NCBI GenBank assembly: GCA_027482985.1
Contig: JAIXVO010000489.1
Coordinates: 1-8,989, forward strand
Source of the DNA: Cyanobacteriota bacterium
Lineage (GTDB): Bacteria > Cyanobacteriota > Cyanobacteriia > Leptolyngbyales > Leptolyngbyaceae
Length of the DNA stretch: 8,989 nt
Reading direction: 5' to 3'
Within the stretch, counting starts at the first letter, position 1, and each line of letters opens with the position of its first letter. Of the stretch, positions 1 to 6,667 are shown one piece after another. The position numbers and the translations under genes are program-made. The notes below the pieces were generated by a model. That model did no database searches and was not told where the DNA came from. It saw only the letters and a list, made by a program, of their open reading frames with translations.

Positions 1-34
1 ATGGAGAGTTTGCACAGACTTCGGCGCTTGCTAA

Positions 35-1045
<1,011 letters not shown>

Positions 1046-1055
1046 AATCCCCACA

Positions 1056-1088
1056 GGGGGCGTTCCCGTGAGCGTCCCCCCGCCCTTT
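1056..1088 (+). terminator. Rho-independent-like terminator after ilvC
   Basis: Ten bases after the ilvC stop, 1056-1064 can pair with 1071-1079. This is a 9-bp GC-rich stem with two G-T wobbles and a 6-base loop. It is followed by CCGCCC and then four T at 1085-1088. The short T run, separated from the stem by GC bases, makes it a moderate rather than ideal intrinsic terminator. It separates ilvC from the next gene on the same strand. Confidence 0.5.
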
Positions 1089-1101
1089 TGCCCCGTGACT
1101 C

Positions 1102-1803
1102 ATGGTAGACACCCCTGACCCTCAGCCCAAACCGCAATTCCAAGTCACGATTTGGGAGACGATCGCGATCGCGGCTGGGGGTGTTTTACTCGTCGCGATC
1201 GGGCTGGCAGGTTTGATGTATAAGTTCTTCAGCAATGCTGCCGATCCCCAACGCGCCACCGTGATTGCCCGCAGCTTGGTGGACTACCAACTTCCGGGGC
1301 AGGCGCAGGGCGTATTTGGAGCCAATTTAGGCGGGGCGAAAATCGCCATCATCAGCAGTTCGACGTTTCCGCAGAATCCCGCCGCCATGAGTGAAGCCGC
1401 GATCGCCGCTGCGACCGGAGTCGAACTCTTCATTGCGCGAGTGCCGCTGGATGTAGAAACCGCTGCTGAACCAGGTGCGATGCCAACCCCAGGGCCAACA
1501 GAAAGCACAGATGAGAACCCGCTGTTTGGGTCGCCGGACTTTTCCTTTTCTTACCGCTCCGGTGAAGATTTTCAAGTCACTTCTAGTGATACAAAAGATT
1601 TGCAGTTGTGCAATCAAGTTGTCCCTGTACGGGTTCAAACGGGTGAACTGACGCTGGCAGCAGAATTACCACCCGTGAATGCAGTCAAATATGACGCGAT
1701 CGCCATTTTCGACAATAGCAAACGGCAGATTACCCTCACCGCGATCGGGCAAAATGCCGACCAACAAGCCGCCAACGTCTTCAATTCGCTCCGGTGCAAA
1801 TAA
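1102..1803 (+). CDS. Conserved-looking single-helix membrane protein, function unknown
   Basis: I do not recognise a named family. The 233-residue product has a short Pro-rich cytoplasmic head (DPQPKPQ), one strong hydrophobic helix at about residues 18-42, and a soluble remainder of about 190 residues that is probably on the periplasmic or lumenal side. A low-complexity Pro/Glu/Thr linker lies at about 120-140. Two cysteines, Cys170 and Cys232, the latter next to last, could form a disulfide if the domain is exported. The reading frame has cyanobacterial character, with HIP1 sites at 1165, 1399 and 1696. The ATG at 1102 is chosen because it gives a sensible N-in anchor, but no clear ribosome-binding site precedes it. 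The gene is 56 bases downstream of ilvC, with a terminator-like hairpin between, so co-transcription is uncertain. No catalytic motif is visible. Confidence 0.8.
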   Translation: MVDTPDPQPKPQFQVTIWETIAIAAGGVLLVAIGLAGLMYKFFSNAADPQRATVIARSLVDYQLPGQAQGVFGANLGGAKIAIISSSTFPQNPAAMSEAAIAAATGVELFIARVPLDVETAAEPGAMPTPGPTESTDENPLFGSPDFSFSYRSGEDFQVTSSDTKDLQLCNQVVPVRVQTGELTLAAELPPVNAVKYDAIAIFDNSKRQITLTAIGQNADQQAANVFNSLRCK

Positions 1804-2161
1804 GCGATCGCCACCACGTTCCACGATGCACTGGTTCACCATTTGAAAACCAGTTTTCCGCCCAACCCTGGCAATGGCGTATGGACAAATTGCCGGAAAC
1901 CTCGATATGTCCAGCCCAGTTTGCTGAGCCGCTTGACACCGAGTGCGTTGATCGCTGACCGCCAGTTGGGTAATGGTATTTGTAAAGGCTAAATAAAATT
2001 AAGGATTCAGCCCGTAACCAGTTTGCTTCGCAAGGTTGCGTTGTAGTGATGAATTTCATTCATCACTACACGTAATTTTCTAACTTTCTCGCAAATGACG
2101 ACGTTTTTCTCACTAACTGTCCGACTCGTTATCTTGGTGGCACTTGCTGGTAGTGCGGCGC
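1804..2161. other. 358-base gap between convergent genes
   Basis: No confident gene lies here. It contains a HIP1 site at 1804-1811 just after the upstream stop and an open stretch in the same frame as the upstream gene up to TAA at 1990-1992. An AT-rich patch follows at about 1990-2005. There is a small bulged hairpin (AACC 2016-2019 with GGTT 2034-2037, TTGC 2023-2026 with GCAA 2030-2033) and a perfect 13-bp hairpin at 2042-2070. A short hydrophobic reading frame begins at 2095. I found no convincing paired -35/-10 promoter. Confidence 0.6.
2042..2083 (+). terminator. Perfect 13-bp hairpin, likely transcription terminator
   Basis: Arms 2042-2054 and 2058-2070 are exact reverse complements around the loop TTC. 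With one bulged T the stem can extend by about three more pairs. On the + strand it is followed by CGTAATTTTC, a modest T run. On the minus strand no T run follows. It lies between convergent genes, about 240 bases beyond the 1102-1803 stop, so it best fits a + strand terminator or a processed RNA end. A fragment of a small dispersed inverted-repeat element is an alternative. Confidence 0.5.
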
Positions 2162-2497
2162 TTATAGCAGTTCGCCTTGCGTCAGGTCGAGGATGCGCCA
2201 GTGGGTGGATTCACACAAGGGACGCAGCAGATTCAGGATGTCTGCTTTTTCGCCCTCATAGACATCAATCCCAATCATCACGATCGCTCTCTGGTCGGGA
2301 ATGTTGAAGTCGAGGTGGTAGGTTTCTTCGGTGATGGTGCCGATGTTGGGAAACTTGGGATAGGCCGGAAACCGAAACGCTGGATAGAGGTCAGACAGTG
2401 TTTTGACCACTTTTTTGCGATCGCCCAGGGGCAACAAATCCCCTTTGGGAAAGGAGCCGCTCACTTTGGCTGGATGAATTAAGCTAAGTTCCCACAT
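2162..2497 (-). CDS. Small protein of unknown function, 111 residues
   Basis: I do not recognise the family, but the 111 residues starting MWELSLIHPAK read like a real globular protein. Features are PKGDLLPLGDRKKV near residues 18-31, an aromatic and Pro-rich segment LYPAFRFPAYPKFP at about 37-50, and alternating hydrophobic strand-like stretches such as YHLDFNIPD and AIVMIGIDVYEG. No signal peptide or membrane helix is seen. The same frame stays open upstream to 2863, but that part is Ser/Arg-rich and is the antisense shadow of the pseudouridine synthase gene, so the ATG at 2497 is preferred. This leaves a 67-base divergent spacer to rluD. No strong ribosome-binding site is visible. The C-terminus ends ILDLTQGELL, opposite the tail of a possible truncated + strand frame. 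Confidence 0.75.
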   Translation of the reverse strand: MWELSLIHPAKVSGSFPKGDLLPLGDRKKVVKTLSDLYPAFRFPAYPKFPNIGTITEETYHLDFNIPDQRAIVMIGIDVYEGEKADILNLLRPLCESTHWRILDLTQGELL

Positions 2498-2564
2498 TTT
2501 GGCGAGGGGCGATGGAATATTGCCAGGATAATGGAGAGGGGGACGCGATGGGGGCAATGTAAAG

Positions 2565-3515
2565 TTGACAGCAAACGTTGAAATATTTGTTGAAGAAGAA
2601 GAGGCGGGCGATCGCCTGGATGCTTTTCTCGCCGAGCAACTCGCGGATCTGTCGCGATCGCGCATCCAGAAGTTGATTAGCCAGTCGCAGGTGTGGCTGA
2701 ATGACGAGATTTGTGACTCGAAAAAGGCGATCGTGCAGTTGGGCGATCGGGTTCGCATCCTGATTCCCGATGCCGCCCCGTTAGACATTCCGCCGGAGGA
2801 TATTCCCCTCGACATTTTGTATGAAGACGATGATCTGCTGATTGTGAACAAACCAGCGGGCATGGTCGTGCATCCGGCTCCCGGTCACTATCACGGCACC
2901 CTGGTGAATGCCCTCCTGTGGCACTGCCGCACTGCTACTGGGGAAAGCACCCTGTCGGGGATTGGGGGTGTGCAGCGTCCCGGCATCGTGCATCGGTTGG
3001 ATAAGGACACGACGGGAGCCATTTGCGTTGCCAAAAGCGATCGCGCCCATCTTGACCTGCAACAACAGTTCCACGACAAAACCGCCCGCCGCGATTATTG
3101 GGGCATCGTCTATGGCTCTCCCAAAGCCGACAGCGGCACCATCGACGCACCCATCGGACGGCATCCCGTTGATCGCCAGAAGATGGCCGTTGTGCCGGAA
3201 GAAAAAGGCGGACGACGAGCCGTCACCCACTGGCAAGTACAGGAACGCCTGGGGAATTACTCCGTGATCCAGTTTGCGCTAGAAACCGGACGCACCCACC
3301 AGATTCGCGTTCATGCCGGACACATGGGTCATCCCATCGTCGGTGATCCGGTTTACAGTGCGGGGCGATCGCTGGGGGTGAATGTCCCCGGTCAGGCATT
3401 GCACGCGTGGCGACTGCGATTACAGCATCCCGTGACGCACACCGAAGTCGAAGCGATCGCCCCTCTGCCGAGCTTCTCGACCAAGTTGCTGGAAATATTG
3501 CGGAAACGGCAGTGA
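2565..3515 (+). CDS. RluA/RluD-family RNA pseudouridine synthase
   Basis: The product isomerises uridine to pseudouridine in RNA. The family includes RluD, which modifies helix 69 of 23S rRNA, and that is the likeliest role. An N-terminal S4 RNA-binding domain spans about residues 12-75 (DRLDAFLAEQ, SRIQKLISQ, VWLN). The catalytic domain has LLIVNKPAGMVVHP at 91-104, HRLDKDTTG at 143-151 with catalytic Asp146, and GRTHQIRVH at 242-250. The 316-residue length is normal. The only plausible start upstream of the S4 domain is TTG at 2565. The frame is closed by TAA at 2529 and has no ATG or GTG in between, and GGGGG at 2550-2554 can serve as a ribosome-binding site. A minimal ATG-TAA lies two bases before the TTG. 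The exact uridine target cannot be read from sequence. Confidence 0.95.
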   Translation: MTANVEIFVEEEEAGDRLDAFLAEQLADLSRSRIQKLISQSQVWLNDEICDSKKAIVQLGDRVRILIPDAAPLDIPPEDIPLDILYEDDDLLIVNKPAGMVVHPAPGHYHGTLVNALLWHCRTATGESTLSGIGGVQRPGIVHRLDKDTTGAICVAKSDRAHLDLQQQFHDKTARRDYWGIVYGSPKADSGTIDAPIGRHPVDRQKMAVVPEEKGGRRAVTHWQVQERLGNYSVIQFALETGRTHQIRVHAGHMGHPIVGDPVYSAGRSLGVNVPGQALHAWRLRLQHPVTHTEVEAIAPLPSFSTKLLEILRKRQ

Positions 3516-3520
3516 AAGGT

Positions 3521-3548
3521 GGAGGGAGGGGAAAGAAGGGAAAGGGAG
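3521..3548 (+). repeat. Pure purine tract with G-quadruplex pattern
   Basis: Immediately after the rluD stop comes a 28-base run with no pyrimidines. Within it, 3524-3546 has four G runs of at least three with loops of about 1, 6 and 3 bases, which meets the usual G3-N1-7 quadruplex pattern on the coding strand. In the transcript it would sit in the 3' untranslated region. Confidence 0.6.
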
Positions 3549-3556
3549 TCAGGGGA

Positions 3557-3625
3557 GTTAGGAGCCAGAAGTCAGGAGTCCTAACATGAATCATCTCTAA
3601 CTCCAATCCCTAACCCCTAACCCCC
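3557..3625. repeat. Inverted and heptad CCCCTAA-like repeat between convergent genes
   Basis: GTTAGGA at 3557-3563 pairs with TCCTAAC at 3579-3585 around a 15-base loop. From 3608 to 3625 the sequence repeats with period 7 as CCCTAAC-CCCTAAC-CCCC. On the minus strand this reads GGGGTTAGGGGTTAGGG and contains the LysR stop codon (3617-3619). The segment resembles the short tandem heptad repeats known from cyanobacterial genomes and may act as a two-way transcription end for rluD and the LysR gene. Confidence 0.5.
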
Positions 3626-4504
3626 ATCTCCACAGACCCCCGCCGCCGTCTCCACAAACCGCTGCACGGTCGGGCTGGGCTGAACGCGAAAAATTAGGGC
3701 AACTTCCACCATTGGCGTGACTTCCTGCAAGGGCTTGTAGACGACCCCCTGACGTTGCAAATTCTGGAGTGAAAGCGGGACGATCGCGACACCCATTTCT
3801 GCGGCGACCAGACTGACGATCGTTTGCATCTGAATCGCTTCCTGGGTTACTTGGGGATTGAAGCCTGCTTGCAAACAGACACTCAAAATCTGGTCATGGA
3901 GACCGGGGGCAACGGGGCGGGGGAACATGATAAAGGGTTCATCGACCAGTAAGCGGATGGAGATGGTGTCGCGATCGCGGAGGGGATGAAATTCTGGCAG
4001 GGCGACCATCAGCGGTTCGCGAAAAATAATCGTCGCGGTTAGTTCGGCGGCTTCGACGGGTGGACGAACAAACCCAATATCTAGCTTGCCACTCAAAACG
4101 GCTTGAATTTGTTCGCGGGTGGTCAGTTCTTGCAGTTCCAGTTTGACTCCTGGCGTTTGGCGATGAAAGGCTTGCAAAATCGGCGGCAGAATGTTGTAGG
4201 CCGTGGAACTGACGAAGCCGATCGCCAATCTTCCCACTTCCCCCCGACTGGCTTGCTGCCCTTTTTGCACTGCCTGATCGAGCGATCGCAACACTTGCCG
4301 CACTGCCGCCAGAAAAATGTGTCCGGCTGCGGTCAATTCCACTTTGCGCTGAGTGCGATGAAACAACTGGAAGCCCAGTTCTTCCTCCAGTTGGCGAATT
4401 TGCTGACTGAGGGGCGGTTGAGCCATGTGCAACCGAGCTGCCGCGCGACTGAAGTGCAGTTCTTCGGCCACTGCGATGAAGTAATGCAAGTGCCGCAATT
4501 CCAT
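3617..4504 (-). CDS. LysR-type transcriptional regulator (CatM/BenM/CbnR-like)
   Basis: The product is a 295-residue DNA-binding regulator of normal LysR length. The N-terminal winged helix-turn-helix covers about residues 1-60 (RHLHYFIAVAEELHFSRAA, QPPLSQQIRQLEEELG, LFHRTQRKVELTAAG), followed by a linker helix. The type 2 periplasmic-binding-protein-like effector domain runs from about 90 to the end. Its GRLAIGFVSSTAYNILP start and DIGFVRPP resemble the aromatic-compound and chlorocatechol-type subgroup, but the effector cannot be named. The ATG at 4504 is preferred over the GTG one codon upstream because family members typically start MELRHL. The gene is divergent from the acetyltransferase gene, with a T-N11-A dyad 11 bases upstream of its own start, which suggests autoregulation and control of the neighbour. 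Its last codons and stop run into a heptad repeat. Confidence 0.93.
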   Translation of the reverse strand: MELRHLHYFIAVAEELHFSRAAARLHMAQPPLSQQIRQLEEELGFQLFHRTQRKVELTAAGHIFLAAVRQVLRSLDQAVQKGQQASRGEVGRLAIGFVSSTAYNILPPILQAFHRQTPGVKLELQELTTREQIQAVLSGKLDIGFVRPPVEAAELTATIIFREPLMVALPEFHPLRDRDTISIRLLVDEPFIMFPRPVAPGLHDQILSVCLQAGFNPQVTQEAIQMQTIVSLVAAEMGVAIVPLSLQNLQRQGVVYKPLQEVTPMVEVALIFRVQPSPTVQRFVETAAGVCGDGG

Positions 4505-4514
4505 CACTTATACG

Positions 4515-4527
4515 TTGAAAGTATCAA
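4515..4527. promoter_or_regulatory. Candidate LysR-type binding site (T-N11-A dyad)
   Basis: TTGA at 4515-4518 and TCAA at 4524-4527 form a dyad with a 5-base centre and exactly fit the T-N11-A pattern of LysR-type regulators. The site lies just upstream of the LysR start in the divergent spacer, where such regulators usually bind to repress themselves and control the opposite gene. Assigning it to this regulator is inference. Confidence 0.45.
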
Positions 4528-4562
4528 TCTGCCTCTAACTATATATTGGACATCTAGAAGTG

Positions 4563-4576
4563 GACTGTCTACAGTC
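4563..4576. promoter_or_regulatory. Inverted repeat GACTGT-N2-ACAGTC in divergent spacer
   Basis: The 6-bp arms at 4563-4568 and 4571-4576 are perfect reverse complements with a 2-base centre, 27-40 bases before the acetyltransferase ATG. A second, widely spaced pair, GTTGAAA 4514-4520 and TTTCAAC 4587-4593, brackets the spacer. These are plausible operator half-sites for the divergent genes. Between them, TATATT at 4542-4547 on the + strand and TATAGT on the minus strand (4538-4543) are possible -10 boxes without good -35 partners. Confidence 0.4.
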
Positions 4577-4602
4577 GGATCAACAGTTTCAACCTGGTAA
4601 TT

Positions 4603-5115
4603 ATGGTGCTCCCTCTTCAAGTTCGAGCCGCCACGATCGCAGATCTCGATCAAATTGTGGCGTTCATTCAACAAAAAGCTGACTTCGATGGATTTCGTGA
4701 TCCGCTGGTGGCAACTGCCACCACCCTGCAACAGACGTTGTTTGGAGAATTTCCTTGTGCCGAGGTCGGGTTTGCCGCAGTCGAACAACAGGCAGTGGGG
4801 TTTGTGTTGTTCTCATCGATGTATTCCAGTTTTCTAGCGCAACCAACGCTCTGGATAGATGACCTGTTTGTGTCAGCCACTTGGCGACGACAGGGGATTG
4901 GTGCAGCGCTGGTGCAGTACGTTGCCACTCTTGCCAAAGCCCGTCACTGTGGGCGCATCGAATGGACGGTGGCAACCCAGAATCAGGCTGCGATCGCGTT
5001 CTATCAGCAGCAAGGGGCACAGATTCGGGAGGGGGTGAGGCTGTGTCGGTTGGATGCGGATGGCCTCGATCGCCTCGCCCAGGGCGCGGCCCATAGTCTG
5101 CGGCCCATAGTCTGA
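4603..5115 (+). CDS. GNAT acetyltransferase, diamine/thialysine N-acetyltransferase-like
   Basis: The product is a cytoplasmic acetyl-CoA-dependent N-acetyltransferase of 170 residues. The acetyl-CoA loop RRQGIGAAL is at 95-103. Motif B, NQAAIAFYQQQGA, is at 127-139 and holds the usual C-terminal Tyr (Tyr134). The run GFVLFSSMYSSFL, then TLWIDDLFV and later IEWTVATQN closely follows the layout of spermidine/spermine (SSAT) and thialysine acetyltransferases (YSTFL, LEDLFV, LEW-V-xWN). A diamine, polyamine or lysine-analogue substrate is therefore the best guess, though other small amines or a protein N-terminus are possible. It is divergent from the LysR gene and 62 bases ahead of the MFS exporter. 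The last residues, RPIV, result from a 14-bp tandem duplication that shifted the frame; without it the protein would end MPITF. The core domain is unaffected. Confidence 0.88.
   Translation: MVLPLQVRAATIADLDQIVAFIQQKADFDGFRDPLVATATTLQQTLFGEFPCAEVGFAAVEQQAVGFVLFSSMYSSFLAQPTLWIDDLFVSATWRRQGIGAALVQYVATLAKARHCGRIEWTVATQNQAAIAFYQQQGAQIREGVRLCRLDADGLDRLAQGAAHSLRPIV
5086..5114 (+). repeat. 14-bp tandem duplication at the GNAT gene end
   Basis: CGGCCCATAGTCTG occurs at 5087-5100 and again directly at 5101-5114. Because 14 is not a multiple of three, the second copy is read in a different frame (RPIV then stop). It is probably a replication-slippage duplication. Confidence 0.9.
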
Positions 5116-5161
5116 TGCCAATCACTTTCTGATGCCAATCACTTTCTGATGCTAATCACTT
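5113..5161 (+). repeat. Three 17-bp tandem repeats carrying TGATG overlaps
   Basis: TGATGCCAATCACTTTC is present at 5113-5129 and 5130-5146, with a diverged, shorter third copy at 5147-5161 (CTAATC for CCAATC, end changed). Each copy begins with TGATG, so a stop and a start overlap. The GNAT stop is the first TGA. The mini-frames MPITF, MPITF and MLIT follow in series, the last ending at 5161-5163, fifteen bases before the MFS ATG. Confidence 0.9.
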
Positions 5162-5177
5162 GAGGTTAACAACAATC

Positions 5178-6434
5178 ATGGGCTGGTTCCCTTCAAGGGC
5201 TAAAACTGATCCGTTTCTAGCGTTGCGGTATCGCAATTACCGGAATTTGGCGATCGCGCGGCTGATTTTGCTGACGGTGTTCCAGATGCAAACTGTGACG
5301 GTCGGCTGGGAATTGTACGAACGAACGCGCAATCCGCTGGTGCTGGGCGGTGTGGGCTTAATTCAGATTCTGCCAATCATGGCGGTCACAGTGCTGGCAG
5401 GACATTTCGCGGATCATGCCCATCGGCAACGGATCATTCTGATCTGCGGCGGCTTGATGGCTGTGAGTGCGTTGGGCTTAACGCTGGTGTCGTTCTATCA
5501 AGCTGCTATTGGGTGGGTCTACGGGTGTTTGTTCCTGTCGGGATTAGCGCGCGGCTTTCATAAACCCGCCACCGATGCGCTGCTCTGGCAATATATTCCT
5601 GCCACAGCCTACACGAATGCCGCCACCTGGAACAGTACCGTCTTTCAATTTGCTTCAGTGTTTGGGCCTGCGTTGGGGGGTCTGCTGATTGCTACGTTGC
5701 AAGGGGCGGTGCCCGTCTACGCGATCGCCACGGGAGCCACGCTGGTCTACATAGTGTTGATTGCCCGCTTACCTAACCAGCCCTCCTTAAGCCAGGGCGA
5801 ACGGTTATCCCTGCGATCGCTCGCTGCCGGATTTGTCTTTCTGCGCCAACATCCAGTCGTGCTGGCGGCCATTTCCCTCGATTTATTTGCCGTCTTGCTG
5901 GGCGGTGCCGTCACCCTGCTGCCCGTTTACGCCAAAGAAATTCTCCACGTTGGTGCCGTCGAACTCGGTTGGATGCGCGCCGCTCCCGCGATCGGGGCAT
6001 TAATCATGGGGGCGATTCTGGTCAACCTGCCGCCGATCAATCCCGCTGGCAAAGCCCTCCTGGGTTCGGTGGCAGGATTTGGCATCGTGACGATCGTCTT
6101 TGGCCTCTCGCGATCGCTCTGGCTCTCTCTGCTAATGCTCTTGCTCACGGGTGCCCTCGACAATATCAGTGTCGTCATCCGCCACACCCTCGCCCAACTC
6201 TGGACACCCGATCATCTGCGGGGGCGTGTTTCCGCCATCAACAGTGTGTTTATCAGCATGTCGAACGAACTGGGGGGCTTTGAATCTGGCCTTGTCGCCG
6301 CCCTCTTTTCGCCCGTTATCGCCGTCGTTAGTGGCGGCATCGGCACCATCCTGGTGGTCACGATCGTCGCCTACCTCTGTCCCGCAATGAGGCAATTGAA
6401 GGAGTTAACGCGATCGCCAGTGGCAGAGGGATAG
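5178..6434 (+). CDS. MFS transporter, MFS_3/EntS-type exporter
   Basis: The product is a major facilitator superfamily membrane transporter, probably a proton-driven drug or metabolite exporter. At 418 residues with about ten to twelve hydrophobic segments it has normal length. The start PFLALRYRNYRNL followed by VGWELYERTRNPLVLG and the loop 2-3 motif GHFADHAHRQR (about residues 75-85) follow the MFS_3 group that contains the enterobactin exporter EntS. A TTG at 5160 would add six residues inside a repeat. The ATG at 5178 (MGWFPSR) is preferred, with GAGG at 5162-5165 as a somewhat distant ribosome-binding site. It follows the acetyltransferase on the same strand, which suggests shared expression and perhaps export of an acetylated amine, but the substrate is not readable. 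A long purine tract begins at the last base of the stop codon. Confidence 0.92.
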   Translation: MGWFPSRAKTDPFLALRYRNYRNLAIARLILLTVFQMQTVTVGWELYERTRNPLVLGGVGLIQILPIMAVTVLAGHFADHAHRQRIILICGGLMAVSALGLTLVSFYQAAIGWVYGCLFLSGLARGFHKPATDALLWQYIPATAYTNAATWNSTVFQFASVFGPALGGLLIATLQGAVPVYAIATGATLVYIVLIARLPNQPSLSQGERLSLRSLAAGFVFLRQHPVVLAAISLDLFAVLLGGAVTLLPVYAKEILHVGAVELGWMRAAPAIGALIMGAILVNLPPINPAGKALLGSVAGFGIVTIVFGLSRSLWLSLLMLLLTGALDNISVVIRHTLAQLWTPDHLRGRVSAINSVFISMSNELGGFESGLVAALFSPVIAVVSGGIGTILVVTIVAYLCPAMRQLKELTRSPVAEG

Positions 6435-6484
6435 GGAAGGAGAGGAAGGGGAAGGGAGATAGAGGAAGGGGAAGGGAGGGAAAA
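6434..6484 (+). repeat. 51-base polypurine tract with 20-bp tandem repeat
   Basis: Starting at the last base of the MFS stop, the + strand is all purine except one T at 6460. Positions 6441-6460 and 6461-6480 are a 20-bp tandem repeat matching at 18 of 20. Six runs of three or more G occur, so a quadruplex with one longer loop is possible. It pairs imperfectly with the pyrimidine tract downstream, so a large hairpin that ends MFS transcription is conceivable. Confidence 0.75.
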
Positions 6485-6546
6485 TCCACGCCGCGCCTCG
6501 AGATCTGCCATCGGCACGTCTCCTCATCCCATCCCAACCTTGCCAC

Positions 6547-6660
6547 TGCCCCTTCCCTTCTTGCCCTCCCTTTCCCTGCATTCCCCTCCCTTTCCCTCCC
6601 TCAGATTCCTCCCCTCCCTCCTTTCCCCTATAATTCCTCCATACCCTTCTCCTTCCAGAA
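6547..6660 (+). repeat. Polypyrimidine region upstream of the deacetylase-like gene
   Basis: The + strand is almost wholly C and T, with pure runs at 6581-6600 and 6606-6629. The block CCCTCCCTTTCCCT recurs near 6564-6577 and 6584-6597. It mirrors the purine tract about 70 bases upstream and forms an unusual leader with no purine-rich ribosome-binding site for the gene at 6668. The single reading frame across it (Pro/Leu/Ser only) is an artefact of composition. Confidence 0.75.
6629..6634 (+). promoter_or_regulatory. Candidate -10 box for the deacetylase-like gene
   Basis: A perfect TATAAT lies 33 bases before the ATG inside otherwise pure C/T sequence. The matching -35 region is only ATTCCT/TTCCTC, a poor match to TTGACA, so this would be a -10-driven or activator-dependent promoter if it is real. 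Confidence 0.4.
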
Positions 6661-6667
6661 TTGCTCC

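Noticed and set aside
1933..1938. Perfect TTGACA as a -35 box
   Set aside because: No -10-like hexamer occurs 16-18 bases downstream, and no supported gene start follows.
1781..2059. Minus-strand 92-codon frame across the gap
   Set aside because: It overlaps the end of the membrane-protein gene, has no recognisable motif and includes the hairpin arms; chance opening is more likely.
2498..2863. Upstream extension of the minus-strand frame of the 111-aa protein to a 233-aa product
   Set aside because: It is Ser/Arg-rich and low in protein character, and lies antisense to the well-supported S4 domain of the pseudouridine synthase.
5086..5161. CRISPR-like array
   Set aside because: The repeats are directly tandem with no spacers and no cas genes are present.
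5160..5177. TTG start for the MFS gene
   Set aside because: It lies inside the 17-bp repeat; the ATG at 5178 fits the family N-terminus better.
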